The notes beneath the pieces were generated by a model. The model did not search any database and was not told the DNA's origin. It was given only the letters and a program-made list of their open reading frames with translations. A program made the translations under genes and the position numbers. Shown piece by piece: positions 9,225-16,952 of a DNA stretch of 32,583 nt. Source of the stretch: Klebsiella pneumoniae (GTDB lineage: Bacteria > Pseudomonadota > Gammaproteobacteria > Burkholderiales > SG8-39); contig CAMDRJ010000015.1 in NCBI GenBank assembly GCA_945906755.1, positions 1-32,583 of the forward strand, given 5' to 3'. How positions within the stretch are numbered: the first letter of the stretch is position 1; every line of letters begins with the position of its first letter.

Positions 9225-10394
9225 CTACTGTTTGATGTCGACGGCCACCCAGTCGCGCACGCGGACCACATCATTCTTCGCAGTGTCCCATTTCCACACA
9301 CGGTAGTGCTGGCGGGTACGGAAGTGATTGTCCTTGGTCCATTCGAGCGAGCCGCCGCGCAGGCCCTTGAGATCCACTTTGAGATTGTTCATCGCCGCGA
9401 GCACCTTGGCGTTCGTCGGTGGCCAGGCGGTTTTGCGCAGTACTTCTTCCACCACCATGCCGGTAATGAACCCTTCAGTGAGGTACGAGGCCGGATACTT
9501 CAAGTTCGCGCGATGCGTAACGGCCCGAATTTCCGCATGCATCGGCACATTGTCGACCAGTAGCGCATTGGTGCCGACCACATAGAACTCGCCATCTTTC
9601 AGGCGCGCCAGCTCATCTTCGGCGTTGATGTGCGCCCAGGTGACATAGCGGCCTTCCCAACCGAGCCGTCGCAATGCCTCGAACGTGCGCACTTGCGATA
9701 CCCATGGCGACCACGAAAACACCCAGTTTGGATTCGCCTCTTTCAGCTTGGTCGCGAATGGCGTGTAGTCAGGCGTTGGTGGTGGCGTAATTTGTTTGTC
9801 GACGACTGTCATGCCAAGTGATTTCGCTACGGTTGCGGCATGCTCGATACCGGCACGCGCAACCGGGATCGCCATCGATGCCAACCCAAGCCGCACCGGC
9901 TCCTTGGCCGCATACTTGATGAAATTGACGGACGCTTGCGAATCGAGACTCGCGCTGAACGCCGTTGAGCAGAATTGCAGCGGATCAGCGGGTGGCATCG
10001 TTTCGGCCGGACACACCGCGCCGGCGTAGTAAAGCGGCACATTGGCGCGTTTGGATTCGCTCACCATTGGCGCATAGGTGGATGACAGGCTCGTATTGAT
10101 GAGCATCAGCACATTGTCTTGCGCGACCAGCTTCTTCGCATCGGCCGCGGCTTTCGATGGCTCGCCCTGGTTGTCTTGGATCACTAGGCGGACCTGTTTG
10201 CCGTTGATGCCGCCTTTGTTATTGACGTTGTCGAGATACGCCTTCAGCGCATCGACCACCGGCGCATAGGTGCTGGCCGATGGACCGGTCATTGCCGCGC
10301 TGACACCCACCACGTAAGCGTCTTGCGCAGGGGCCACCGAGGCGATGCCCGCGAGCGCGGCGCCACCGATACACAGCAATCTGTGCTTAAACAT
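9225..10394 (-). CDS. ABC transporter substrate-binding protein (Leu/Ile/Val-binding family)
   Basis: Signal peptide MFKHRLLCIGGAALAGIASVAPAQ; VGVSAAMTGPSASTYAPVVDALKAYLDNVNNKGGINGKQVRLVIQDNQGEPSKAAADAKKLV. GAGGAGG-type ribosome-binding site upstream of 10394. Confidence 0.92.
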   Translation of the reverse strand: MFKHRLLCIGGAALAGIASVAPAQDAYVVGVSAAMTGPSASTYAPVVDALKAYLDNVNNKGGINGKQVRLVIQDNQGEPSKAAADAKKLVAQDNVLMLINTSLSSTYAPMVSESKRANVPLYYAGAVCPAETMPPADPLQFCSTAFSASLDSQASVNFIKYAAKEPVRLGLASMAIPVARAGIEHAATVAKSLGMTVVDKQITPPPTPDYTPFATKLKEANPNWVFSWSPWVSQVRTFEALRRLGWEGRYVTWAHINAEDELARLKDGEFYVVGTNALLVDNVPMHAEIRAVTHRANLKYPASYLTEGFITGMVVEEVLRKTAWPPTNAKVLAAMNNLKVDLKGLRGGSLEWTKDNHFRTRQHYRVWKWDTAKNDVVRVRDWVAVDIKQ

Positions 10395-10440
10395 GCAAAA
10401 CCCTCCTCGAAATTGCGGCGGCAAATCCTGGTGCAAGGAC

Positions 10441-12348
10441 TCAGCGCAACGCGTCGCCGGCCCCTTCTGCAACAAGGCGTTCTTCACGATCATCATACAT
10501 GGACTCGATAAGCGCTTCGAAACGCTGATACATGAGCGTTCTCTTCACTTTTCTGGTGGGCGTGACTGGCTCGCCTTCTTCTTCGGGATCGAGTGCTTTG
10601 GGCAATATTCGGAATGCCTTGATCGTTTCCACGCGCGCCAACTGCGCATTGGCTTTGTCGATTTCATCTTGCACCAACTGCACAACGCGCGCACTTTCGA
10701 TGAGGTTGGCAAAGCCGGTGTGGAGGATGCCGTGCGTGCGTGCCCAATCGGCGACGGTATCGAAATCGATTTCGATGAGCGCGGTGAGGTACTTGCGATT
10801 ATGTCCAAACACGATCGCTTCGCCCACATAGGGGCTCGAGCGAAGAATGTTCTCGATGAAAGATGGGGAAAGGGTCTTGCCGCCAGCGGTGACGATGAAA
10901 TCGCGCGCACGATCGACGAGGCGAAGGTTTGCGTCACCTGTTTTCGCCGCAGTGGCGGGCAACCATTCGCCGATATCGCCGGTGCGAATCCAGCCGTCCT
11001 CACCCAGCACGTCGCGCGTTGCCGCCTCGCTTTGCCAATAGCCTTCGAAATGATCGGCGGTTTGCACGAGAATTTGCCCGGCCTCATCGAGTTTGATGAC
11101 AACCCCGATCGCGGGGGTTCCAATATTGCCCGGGCGCGGAAACGGGCTGGCCTGGCCGGAAATAATCGCACCCGCTTCCTCGGTCTGGCCGTAGATTTCC
11201 ACGACGTTGACCCCCCAGATTTGCCATAGCGCAGTGGTCTCGGTGGGCATCGCCGCGCCGCCTGCGATCACGAGTTCGAGCTGATCGAAACCAAGCTTGT
11301 TGAGCAGGGGCTTGAATGCCAACGCACGTGCCACTTCATAGGCGATGCTCGATGCGTGCTTGCCTTCCCAGCGTTCCCGCGCATGGCGCCGGCCGATGCC
11401 CATCGCCCATTCGTAGACCGCGCGCTTGGCGGCTGAGCTCGCGCCAACGCTCACCAATACTTGCGAGGCGAACTTCTGCAAGTAGCGTGGCACGGTAAAT
11501 AAGAGCGTTGGCGCCACATCGAAGAAGGTCTCGCCCAACGCGTCGACGCTCTCGCCGAAATGCGGCACGACGCCCGAGATGAGGGGCAGGGTGACCGCGA
11601 CATCCCGACCGAGAATGTGACAGAGCGGGAGGTAGACGACGGTCCGGTGCGACTTCTCGGCAAGCGTTGGATAGTGTTCGACGATGGTGGCGCAAGCGGC
11701 CAAGTGATGTCCGTGGGTGATCAGCGCGCCTTTGGGATGGCCGGTGGTTCCTGAGGTGTAGACGATGAAGGCAGGATCGGTTGGCCTGATTTGCGCGGCG
11801 TGTCGCTCAAACAAGGCAAGCGCCGCATCGTCAGTGAGATCGTCTTTGCGGGTGAGTGCCGAGTACGACGCAATCATTGGCTGTTCGTAGGCGAACATGG
11901 CGGTGGTGTCGATCACGACGATTTGGCGCAGGCTCGGTAGTCGATCCACGATCGGCAGGATCTTGTCGACATACTGCTGATTCTCAGCGACAAAGATCGT
12001 GGCACCGCCATTCTCCATCTGGAATTCCAGCTCGGCGATCGAAGCGGTCGGATAGATGCCATAGACGATCGCGCCAAGCGCCTGCGCGGCTTGATCGATG
12101 ATCACCCACTCCTCACAGGCATCGCCCATGATCGCGATGCGCTCGCCTTTTGCCAGCCCAAGCTTGGCGAGTGTTTGTATTGCGCGGCCGGCCAGCACGC
12201 CATAGTCGTGCCAGGTGCGCTCGCGGTAGAGCCCAAGATGCTTGGAACGAAACGCGACCGACGCTGCCTTCGCGCGCGCATGCGCGGCCAGCAAACCGGG
12301 CGCGGTCTGATGGCGCAGTTGGGCGATACGTTGCAATGCGTCTGGCAT
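10441..12348 (-). CDS. AMP-dependent acyl-CoA synthetase/ligase (long-chain FadD15-like family)
   Basis: AMP-binding motif YTSGTTGHPKGALITHGH; EIYGQTEEAG; WIRTGDIGEW; DFIVTAGGKTLSPSFIEN. Confidence 0.9.
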   Translation of the reverse strand: MPDALQRIAQLRHQTAPGLLAAHARAKAASVAFRSKHLGLYRERTWHDYGVLAGRAIQTLAKLGLAKGERIAIMGDACEEWVIIDQAAQALGAIVYGIYPTASIAELEFQMENGGATIFVAENQQYVDKILPIVDRLPSLRQIVVIDTTAMFAYEQPMIASYSALTRKDDLTDDAALALFERHAAQIRPTDPAFIVYTSGTTGHPKGALITHGHHLAACATIVEHYPTLAEKSHRTVVYLPLCHILGRDVAVTLPLISGVVPHFGESVDALGETFFDVAPTLLFTVPRYLQKFASQVLVSVGASSAAKRAVYEWAMGIGRRHARERWEGKHASSIAYEVARALAFKPLLNKLGFDQLELVIAGGAAMPTETTALWQIWGVNVVEIYGQTEEAGAIISGQASPFPRPGNIGTPAIGVVIKLDEAGQILVQTADHFEGYWQSEAATRDVLGEDGWIRTGDIGEWLPATAAKTGDANLRLVDRARDFIVTAGGKTLSPSFIENILRSSPYVGEAIVFGHNRKYLTALIEIDFDTVADWARTHGILHTGFANLIESARVVQLVQDEIDKANAQLARVETIKAFRILPKALDPEEEGEPVTPTRKVKRTLMYQRFEALIESMYDDREERLVAEGAGDALR

Positions 12349-12454
12349 GGGAACGAAGAGTATGGTGTCGCTGTGAACCAACCTAGGCTAGCATTGCTGG
12401 CCGCGTGGCGGAAGCATTCTGCTGCGCGGTACGTTCAACCACCTTGGAGATGCA

Positions 12455-12697
12455 ATGTCAGATGAAGACCTGAAGGCTGAACTCGACCGGTTGCGCGCTG
12501 AAAATGAATCACTCAAGAAGGGCGCTGCAAAGGGCGTGTCGATGAAGGTGAGTGAAAAAGGCGGGCTCTCGGTGTACGGCATGGGGCGATTCCCGATCAC
12601 ACTCTATAAGGAACAGTGGTTGAAGCTGCTTGATCTGTCGGCGGAGATCCGGGCGTTCATCGCCGCCAATGACGCGCAGTTGAAGACGAAGGACTGA
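12455..12697 (+). CDS. small conserved-looking hypothetical protein with N-terminal coiled-coil segment
   Basis: 80 aa; DEDLKAELDRLRAENESLKKG heptad pattern, then GGLSVYGMGRFPITLYKEQWLKLLD; GGAG upstream. Confidence 0.75.
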   Translation: MSDEDLKAELDRLRAENESLKKGAAKGVSMKVSEKGGLSVYGMGRFPITLYKEQWLKLLDLSAEIRAFIAANDAQLKTKD

Positions 12698-12702
12698 CCT
12701 CA

Positions 12703-12725
12703 CCCTCGCCCTTTGCGGGGGAGGG
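12703..12725. terminator. GC-rich hairpin downstream of the 80-aa ORF; terminator-like or dispersed repeat
   Basis: ccctcgccc-tttgc-gggggaggg: 9-bp stem with one G/G mismatch, just after the stop at 12697. Confidence 0.45.
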
Positions 12726-12769
12726 ATCGGGAGCGGCGTGATTAAGCGCTCGAAAATCGGAGTCATGCA

Positions 12770-13900
12770 ATGTCGCACAACCTGAACGGCCGACCGCCGT
12801 TTCGCGCGGATCATATCGGCAGCCTGCTGCGGCCGGCGTCGTTGCGTGCCGCTTTCAAACGCCATGGTGCGGGCGAGATCACGGACGCTGAGTTCAACGC
12901 CACGCTCGATCAAAGCATTCGCGATGTGCTCTGCATGCAGGAAAATTGCGGGCTGGCGGTGGTCAACGACGGTGAATTTCGCCGCGGCTCGTATTGGAGC
13001 CGGTTCGTCGAGCGCATGGACGGATTCCGGATCGGTCCCGCGGTATTCAAGTTTCATGATGAGACCGGGCGCGAAGCCGCGTTTACCGCGCCTTATGTAC
13101 AGGGCAAGTTGCGCCGGATGCGCCCGATCGCGCTGGATGAATTGCAGTTCATCAGCGCGCACTCCAAGAATACGGCGAAGATCACACTGCCTTCGGCGCC
13201 AACCATGCAGTTCTACAGCGGGCCGCAGTGCATCGATAACGGTGTGTATCCCGATCGCGAGGCGATGTTCGCGGATCTTGGTCGCGCTTTTCAGGAGGAG
13301 ATTCGGGCGTTGCATGCGGCGGGGCTGCGTTACGTCCAGATCGATGAGGTGCCGCTTGCAATGCTCTGCGACAACAAGATCCGGCAGCAGGTTCGAGCAA
13401 TGGGTGATGATCCGGACCGTCTGGTCGATCTTTACATCGACGCCTTGAATCAGTCGGTGGCAAATCTTCCGTCAGACATGGGGGTCGGCATGCATATGTG
13501 CCGCGGCAATCTCAAGGGCACGTTTCTATCCGAGGGCGGCTTGGATCCGATCGCCGAAAAAATGTTTGCGCGCATCAACGTCAATCACTTTCTGCTCGAA
13601 TACGATACGCCCCGCGCCGGGGACTTCGCTTCGCTTCGCTTTGTGCCGAAGACGAAGGGCGTGGTGCTGGGACTGATCAGTTCCAAGACGCCCATGCTTG
13701 AATCGATGGAAACATTGCAGCGTCGCATTGATGAAGCGGCCAAGTTCATCGATTTGAATCGACTGGCGATCAGTCCGCAATGTGGTTTTGCGAGCACCGT
13801 AGCGGGCAATCCCGTCACGGAAGTCGATGAGCATGCGAAGTTGCGGCGTTGTGTAGAAGCGGCGCGTGCGATTTGGGGTACGGCAGGCGCTTCATCATAG
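12770..13900 (+). CDS. cobalamin-independent methionine synthase-like (MetE C-terminal domain) family protein
   Basis: RADHIGSLLRPASL N-terminus; VQIDEVPLAMLCD; zinc-ligand-like GMHMCRGN (HxCxGN); LAISPQCGFAST. Confidence 0.87.
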   Translation: MSHNLNGRPPFRADHIGSLLRPASLRAAFKRHGAGEITDAEFNATLDQSIRDVLCMQENCGLAVVNDGEFRRGSYWSRFVERMDGFRIGPAVFKFHDETGREAAFTAPYVQGKLRRMRPIALDELQFISAHSKNTAKITLPSAPTMQFYSGPQCIDNGVYPDREAMFADLGRAFQEEIRALHAAGLRYVQIDEVPLAMLCDNKIRQQVRAMGDDPDRLVDLYIDALNQSVANLPSDMGVGMHMCRGNLKGTFLSEGGLDPIAEKMFARINVNHFLLEYDTPRAGDFASLRFVPKTKGVVLGLISSKTPMLESMETLQRRIDEAAKFIDLNRLAISPQCGFASTVAGNPVTEVDEHAKLRRCVEAARAIWGTAGASS

Positions 13901-13921
13901 AAATTTTCGAAAGGGTTTGAA

Positions 13922-14674
13922 ATGGATCTAGGCATCAGCGGCAAGACCGCGCTTATCACCGGCGCATCCAGTGGCATTGGGCGGGCCATCGCAGTGGCGC
14001 TCGCCGCCGAAGGCGCGCAACTTGCGATCATGGCGCGCCGTCGCGAGCGTCTCGATGAGCTGGCGAAAGAGATCGTCGCAAAGGGCGGCAAGAAGCCAGT
14101 CGTGATCGAAGCCGATTTTCTGCAGGACGGTGCACCGCAAGCGATCGCCAAGAGTGCGCTCGATGGCATGGGCGCGGTCGATATCCTTATCAACAACGCA
14201 GGCGGCAGCCGCGCATTCAAACTGCATACCGCCGAGGAGCAGTGGAATGAAGCGCTGACGCTCAATTTCACGCGCCAACGCCAGCTCACCGACAAGCTGG
14301 TCGATCAGATGATCGCGAAGAAATGGGGACGGATCATCAACATCACCGGCAAATCGGAACCCGATGGCATCAATGGCGCATTCTGCGCGAAGGCGGCGAT
14401 GCATTCATGGTCGAAAGGGATGTCGCGCGAAGTCGGCAAGCATGGCATCACGGTGAACTGCATTCCGCCCGGGCGCATCATCAGCGAACAGATTCTGCGC
14501 AACTACACACCCGAGTATCGAGCCTGGCAATCGGAGCATGAGATTCCAGTGGGCGAGTATGGTCAGCCGGAAGACATCGCGAATTTGGTTGCCTATTTGT
14601 CATCGCCGCTCGCGCGTTACATCACCGGCACCGTGATTCCGGTCGATGGCGGTCTGCGGCGTTACCAATTCTGA
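13922..14674 (+). CDS. SDR family oxidoreductase
   Basis: TGASSGIGRAIA Rossmann motif, NNAGG, VPVDGG-type ending TGTVIPVDGGLRRYQF. Confidence 0.92.
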   Translation: MDLGISGKTALITGASSGIGRAIAVALAAEGAQLAIMARRRERLDELAKEIVAKGGKKPVVIEADFLQDGAPQAIAKSALDGMGAVDILINNAGGSRAFKLHTAEEQWNEALTLNFTRQRQLTDKLVDQMIAKKWGRIINITGKSEPDGINGAFCAKAAMHSWSKGMSREVGKHGITVNCIPPGRIISEQILRNYTPEYRAWQSEHEIPVGEYGQPEDIANLVAYLSSPLARYITGTVIPVDGGLRRYQF

Positions 14675-15645
14675 TGCGACCCGTAGGCATTCAAGCGCTG
14701 GTCTGGCTGCTGGTCGCGGCCTTGGCTGGGCCGGTCATCGCGCAAAGTTATCCGACCAAACCAATTCGGTTGATCGTGCCATTCGCGCCGGGCGGAACCT
14801 CGGAACTGGTCGCGCGGACGGTTGGCGCCGAAATGTCGAAGGGGCTTGGCCAACAAATCGTCATTGAGAATAGGCCAGGCGGTGCAGGCAATATCGCGAT
14901 GCATGAGGTGGCGCGCGCTGATCCGGATGGTTACACCTTGATCCTGGGTCATGTCGGGTCACTCGCGGTGAATCCCTACATGTTCGCGAAGCTGCCGTTC
15001 GATGTGGACCGCGATTTCGTACCCATCACGTTGCTGGTGAAGGTGCCCAGCATTTTCGTCGTGCATGAGAGCGTGGCGGTGAAGAGTCTGAAAGAGTTCA
15101 TCGCACTCGCGAAGAAGGAGCCGGGCAAACTCTTCTACGGGTCGGTGGGCAATGGCAGTGCAGGGCATCTTGCGTTTGAATATCTGAAGCTGGTTGCAGG
15201 CATTGATGTTGCCCATGTGCCGTACAAGGGGACCGGGCCTAATGTGATCGATCTTGTGGCGGGGCGCACGCATGCGAGCGCTGCCGGTACCCCGCCGTTC
15301 ATGCCGCATGTGAAGTCGGGCAAGCTGCGCGTGATTGCGGTGGGCACCCCGCAGCGGCTCGAGATATTGCCGGATGTGCCAACCGTCGCCGAACAAGGGT
15401 TCCCAGGATTCGAAACGTCCCAATGGTACGGCCTCATCGCGCCGGCCAAGACACCCGAATCCATCATTAGCAGGTTGTCGGCGGAAGCACTGAAGGCTGC
15501 GCAATCACCCATCGTGAAAGAGCGATTCGCGGTCGATAGCGGCTTGGCGATTGGATCGACGCCAGCCGAGTTCGCAGCCTTTATCAAGCTGGAACAGGCA
15601 CGCTGGAGCGAGGTGGTGCGCAAGGCGGGGATCAAGGCCGACTGA
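14674..15645 (+). CDS. Bug-family (tripartite tricarboxylate transporter-type) substrate-binding protein
   Basis: Signal peptide; QSYPTKPIRLIVPFAPGGTSELVARTVGAEMSKGLGQQIVIENRPGGAGNIAMHEVARADPDGYTLILG is diagnostic of Bug/TctC proteins. Confidence 0.94.
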   Translation: MRPVGIQALVWLLVAALAGPVIAQSYPTKPIRLIVPFAPGGTSELVARTVGAEMSKGLGQQIVIENRPGGAGNIAMHEVARADPDGYTLILGHVGSLAVNPYMFAKLPFDVDRDFVPITLLVKVPSIFVVHESVAVKSLKEFIALAKKEPGKLFYGSVGNGSAGHLAFEYLKLVAGIDVAHVPYKGTGPNVIDLVAGRTHASAAGTPPFMPHVKSGKLRVIAVGTPQRLEILPDVPTVAEQGFPGFETSQWYGLIAPAKTPESIISRLSAEALKAAQSPIVKERFAVDSGLAIGSTPAEFAAFIKLEQARWSEVVRKAGIKAD

Positions 15646-15722
15646 GCCCGGGTCCTTGCGCGGTCAGAGCGTCGCGGGTACGTCCTGACTATTCGTGTAG
15701 TGGATCGTACAGATAACGAATG

Positions 15723-16055
15723 CTAGAGCGATTCACCGAGTAGCGGGTCGAGCTGGCCGCCCGAGCGCATGCACTGGGCGCCCAGCTTGTTGGCAAAATC
15801 CTTGGGCTCGGAGTGGCCAGGACGATAGGCGGCATTGACGATGTCTTTGGCAATGGTCTGCGCGTCGTCGCTCGCGAGGTTGTACATATCCGGAAGCATC
15901 GCACTGGCACGATCTTTGGCGATCCCATGCTTGGCGAGGGTCGAGGCGACGAGTGCGAGATCGGCAAACGCGACGCACTCTTCGGCTGATTTCACACGTG
16001 GTGTCGCGACCGCCGAAGTCGTGACGAGTGCAAGGGCAATGAGGGCAAATTTCAT
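15723..16055 (-). CDS. small secreted hypothetical protein
   Basis: 110 aa; signal peptide MKFALIALALVTTSAVA; GGAGG 6-nt upstream of the ATG. Confidence 0.7.
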   Translation of the reverse strand: MKFALIALALVTTSAVATPRVKSAEECVAFADLALVASTLAKHGIAKDRASAMLPDMYNLASDDAQTIAKDIVNAAYRPGHSEPKDFANKLGAQCMRSGGQLDPLLGESL

Positions 16056-16060
16056 GGGTG

Positions 16061-16098
16061 CCTCCGGTTGGTGTAAGCGCCAAGTGGAGCACCGGAGG
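16061..16098 (-). promoter_or_regulatory. inverted repeat covering the Shine-Dalgarno of the 15723..16055 ORF
   Basis: cctccggt (16061-16068) and accggagg (16091-16098) are perfect reverse complements; on the minus-strand RNA the 3' arm ACCGGAGG contains the GGAGG ribosome-binding site. Confidence 0.5.
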
Positions 16099-16228
16099 TT
16101 GACAGGTGAATCGCGGAGAAGAGCGCTTCTTGCGCCCCATTTAGGGCTTGTTGCGCCGCTCAGTGTGACACGCTACGCAGACCGAATCCGATGATGCTCG
16201 CAGGGTCGGTCGCCGCCCTGCTTCAGCA

Positions 16229-16801
16229 CTACGCCGATTCGCTTGGCACAAAGCGGAGCGCGACGCCGTTGTTGCACCAGCGCTCGCCAGTGGGTTTTGG
16301 CCCATCATTGAACAGATGGCCATGATGGCCTTCGCACCGGATGCAGTGATATTCGGTGCGCGGCAGGATCAATTTGAAGTCGCGTTTGGTGGCGAAGTGC
16401 CCCGGAATCACCGTAAAGAACGATGGCCATCCGGTGCCGCTGTCGAATTTCATTTCAGATGTGAACAGTGCAAGTCCGCATCCGGCGCAGGCGTAGATGC
16501 CGCGGCGCTTTTCATTGTTCAAGGGGCTGGATCCAGGCGGCTCGGTTCCGTCGTCGCGCAGCACGTGATACGCCTCGCGCCCAAGCGTCTTCTTCCATTC
16601 AGCGTTTGATCGCTTGTCGGCCGGCGTCGGCGCGAAAACGATGCTAGCGTTGGCGGGCGCCAGCGATTTCCAATCGGTGCGAATTTGCTCAAGCGGGCGT
16701 GCCAATGCAGGTGTTTTCATGGTCTGGGCAAAGGGTAATGGCGCAACAAGATACGCGGCGCCGCCCGCGCAAAGCGATGAAACGAAGGTGCGCCGGTTCA
16801 T
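16229..16801 (-). CDS. msrB: peptide-methionine (R)-S-oxide reductase with Tat-like signal
   Basis: RRGIYACAGCGLALFTSEMKFDSGTGWPSF, TEYHCIRCEGHHGHLFNDGPKPTGERWCNNGVALRF; N-terminus MNRRTFVSSLCAGGAAYLVAPLPFAQ. Confidence 0.93.
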   Translation of the reverse strand: MNRRTFVSSLCAGGAAYLVAPLPFAQTMKTPALARPLEQIRTDWKSLAPANASIVFAPTPADKRSNAEWKKTLGREAYHVLRDDGTEPPGSSPLNNEKRRGIYACAGCGLALFTSEMKFDSGTGWPSFFTVIPGHFATKRDFKLILPRTEYHCIRCEGHHGHLFNDGPKPTGERWCNNGVALRFVPSESA

Positions 16802-16887
16802 GTGATCTCCTTAAAAGCGGTTGCGATGGGACGGCGCCTCAATTGCATTGCTGCGCCACGCCATCTGACAATGTACGGATCATACGG

Positions 16888-16905
16888 TTCGACGGATGCG
16901 TCGAA
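16888..16905. promoter_or_regulatory. 7-bp inverted repeat in the divergent intergenic region, candidate operator or leader hairpin
   Basis: TTCGACG-GATG-CGTCGAA between msrB (-) and the D-aminoacylase gene (+). Confidence 0.3.
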
Positions 16906-16952
16906 GAGCCGCAAGATGGCAGTAATCATCGCAAATTTCGATGGAGAAATGC

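Noticed and set aside
8544-9563. 339-aa plus-strand ORF opposite livH and the SBP gene
   Set aside because: Antisense to well-recognised genes; His/Arg-rich composition typical of spurious ORFs in GC-rich DNA.
10345-11229. 294-aa plus-strand ORF opposite the acyl-CoA ligase
   Set aside because: Antisense to clear ligase motifs; no recognisable domain.
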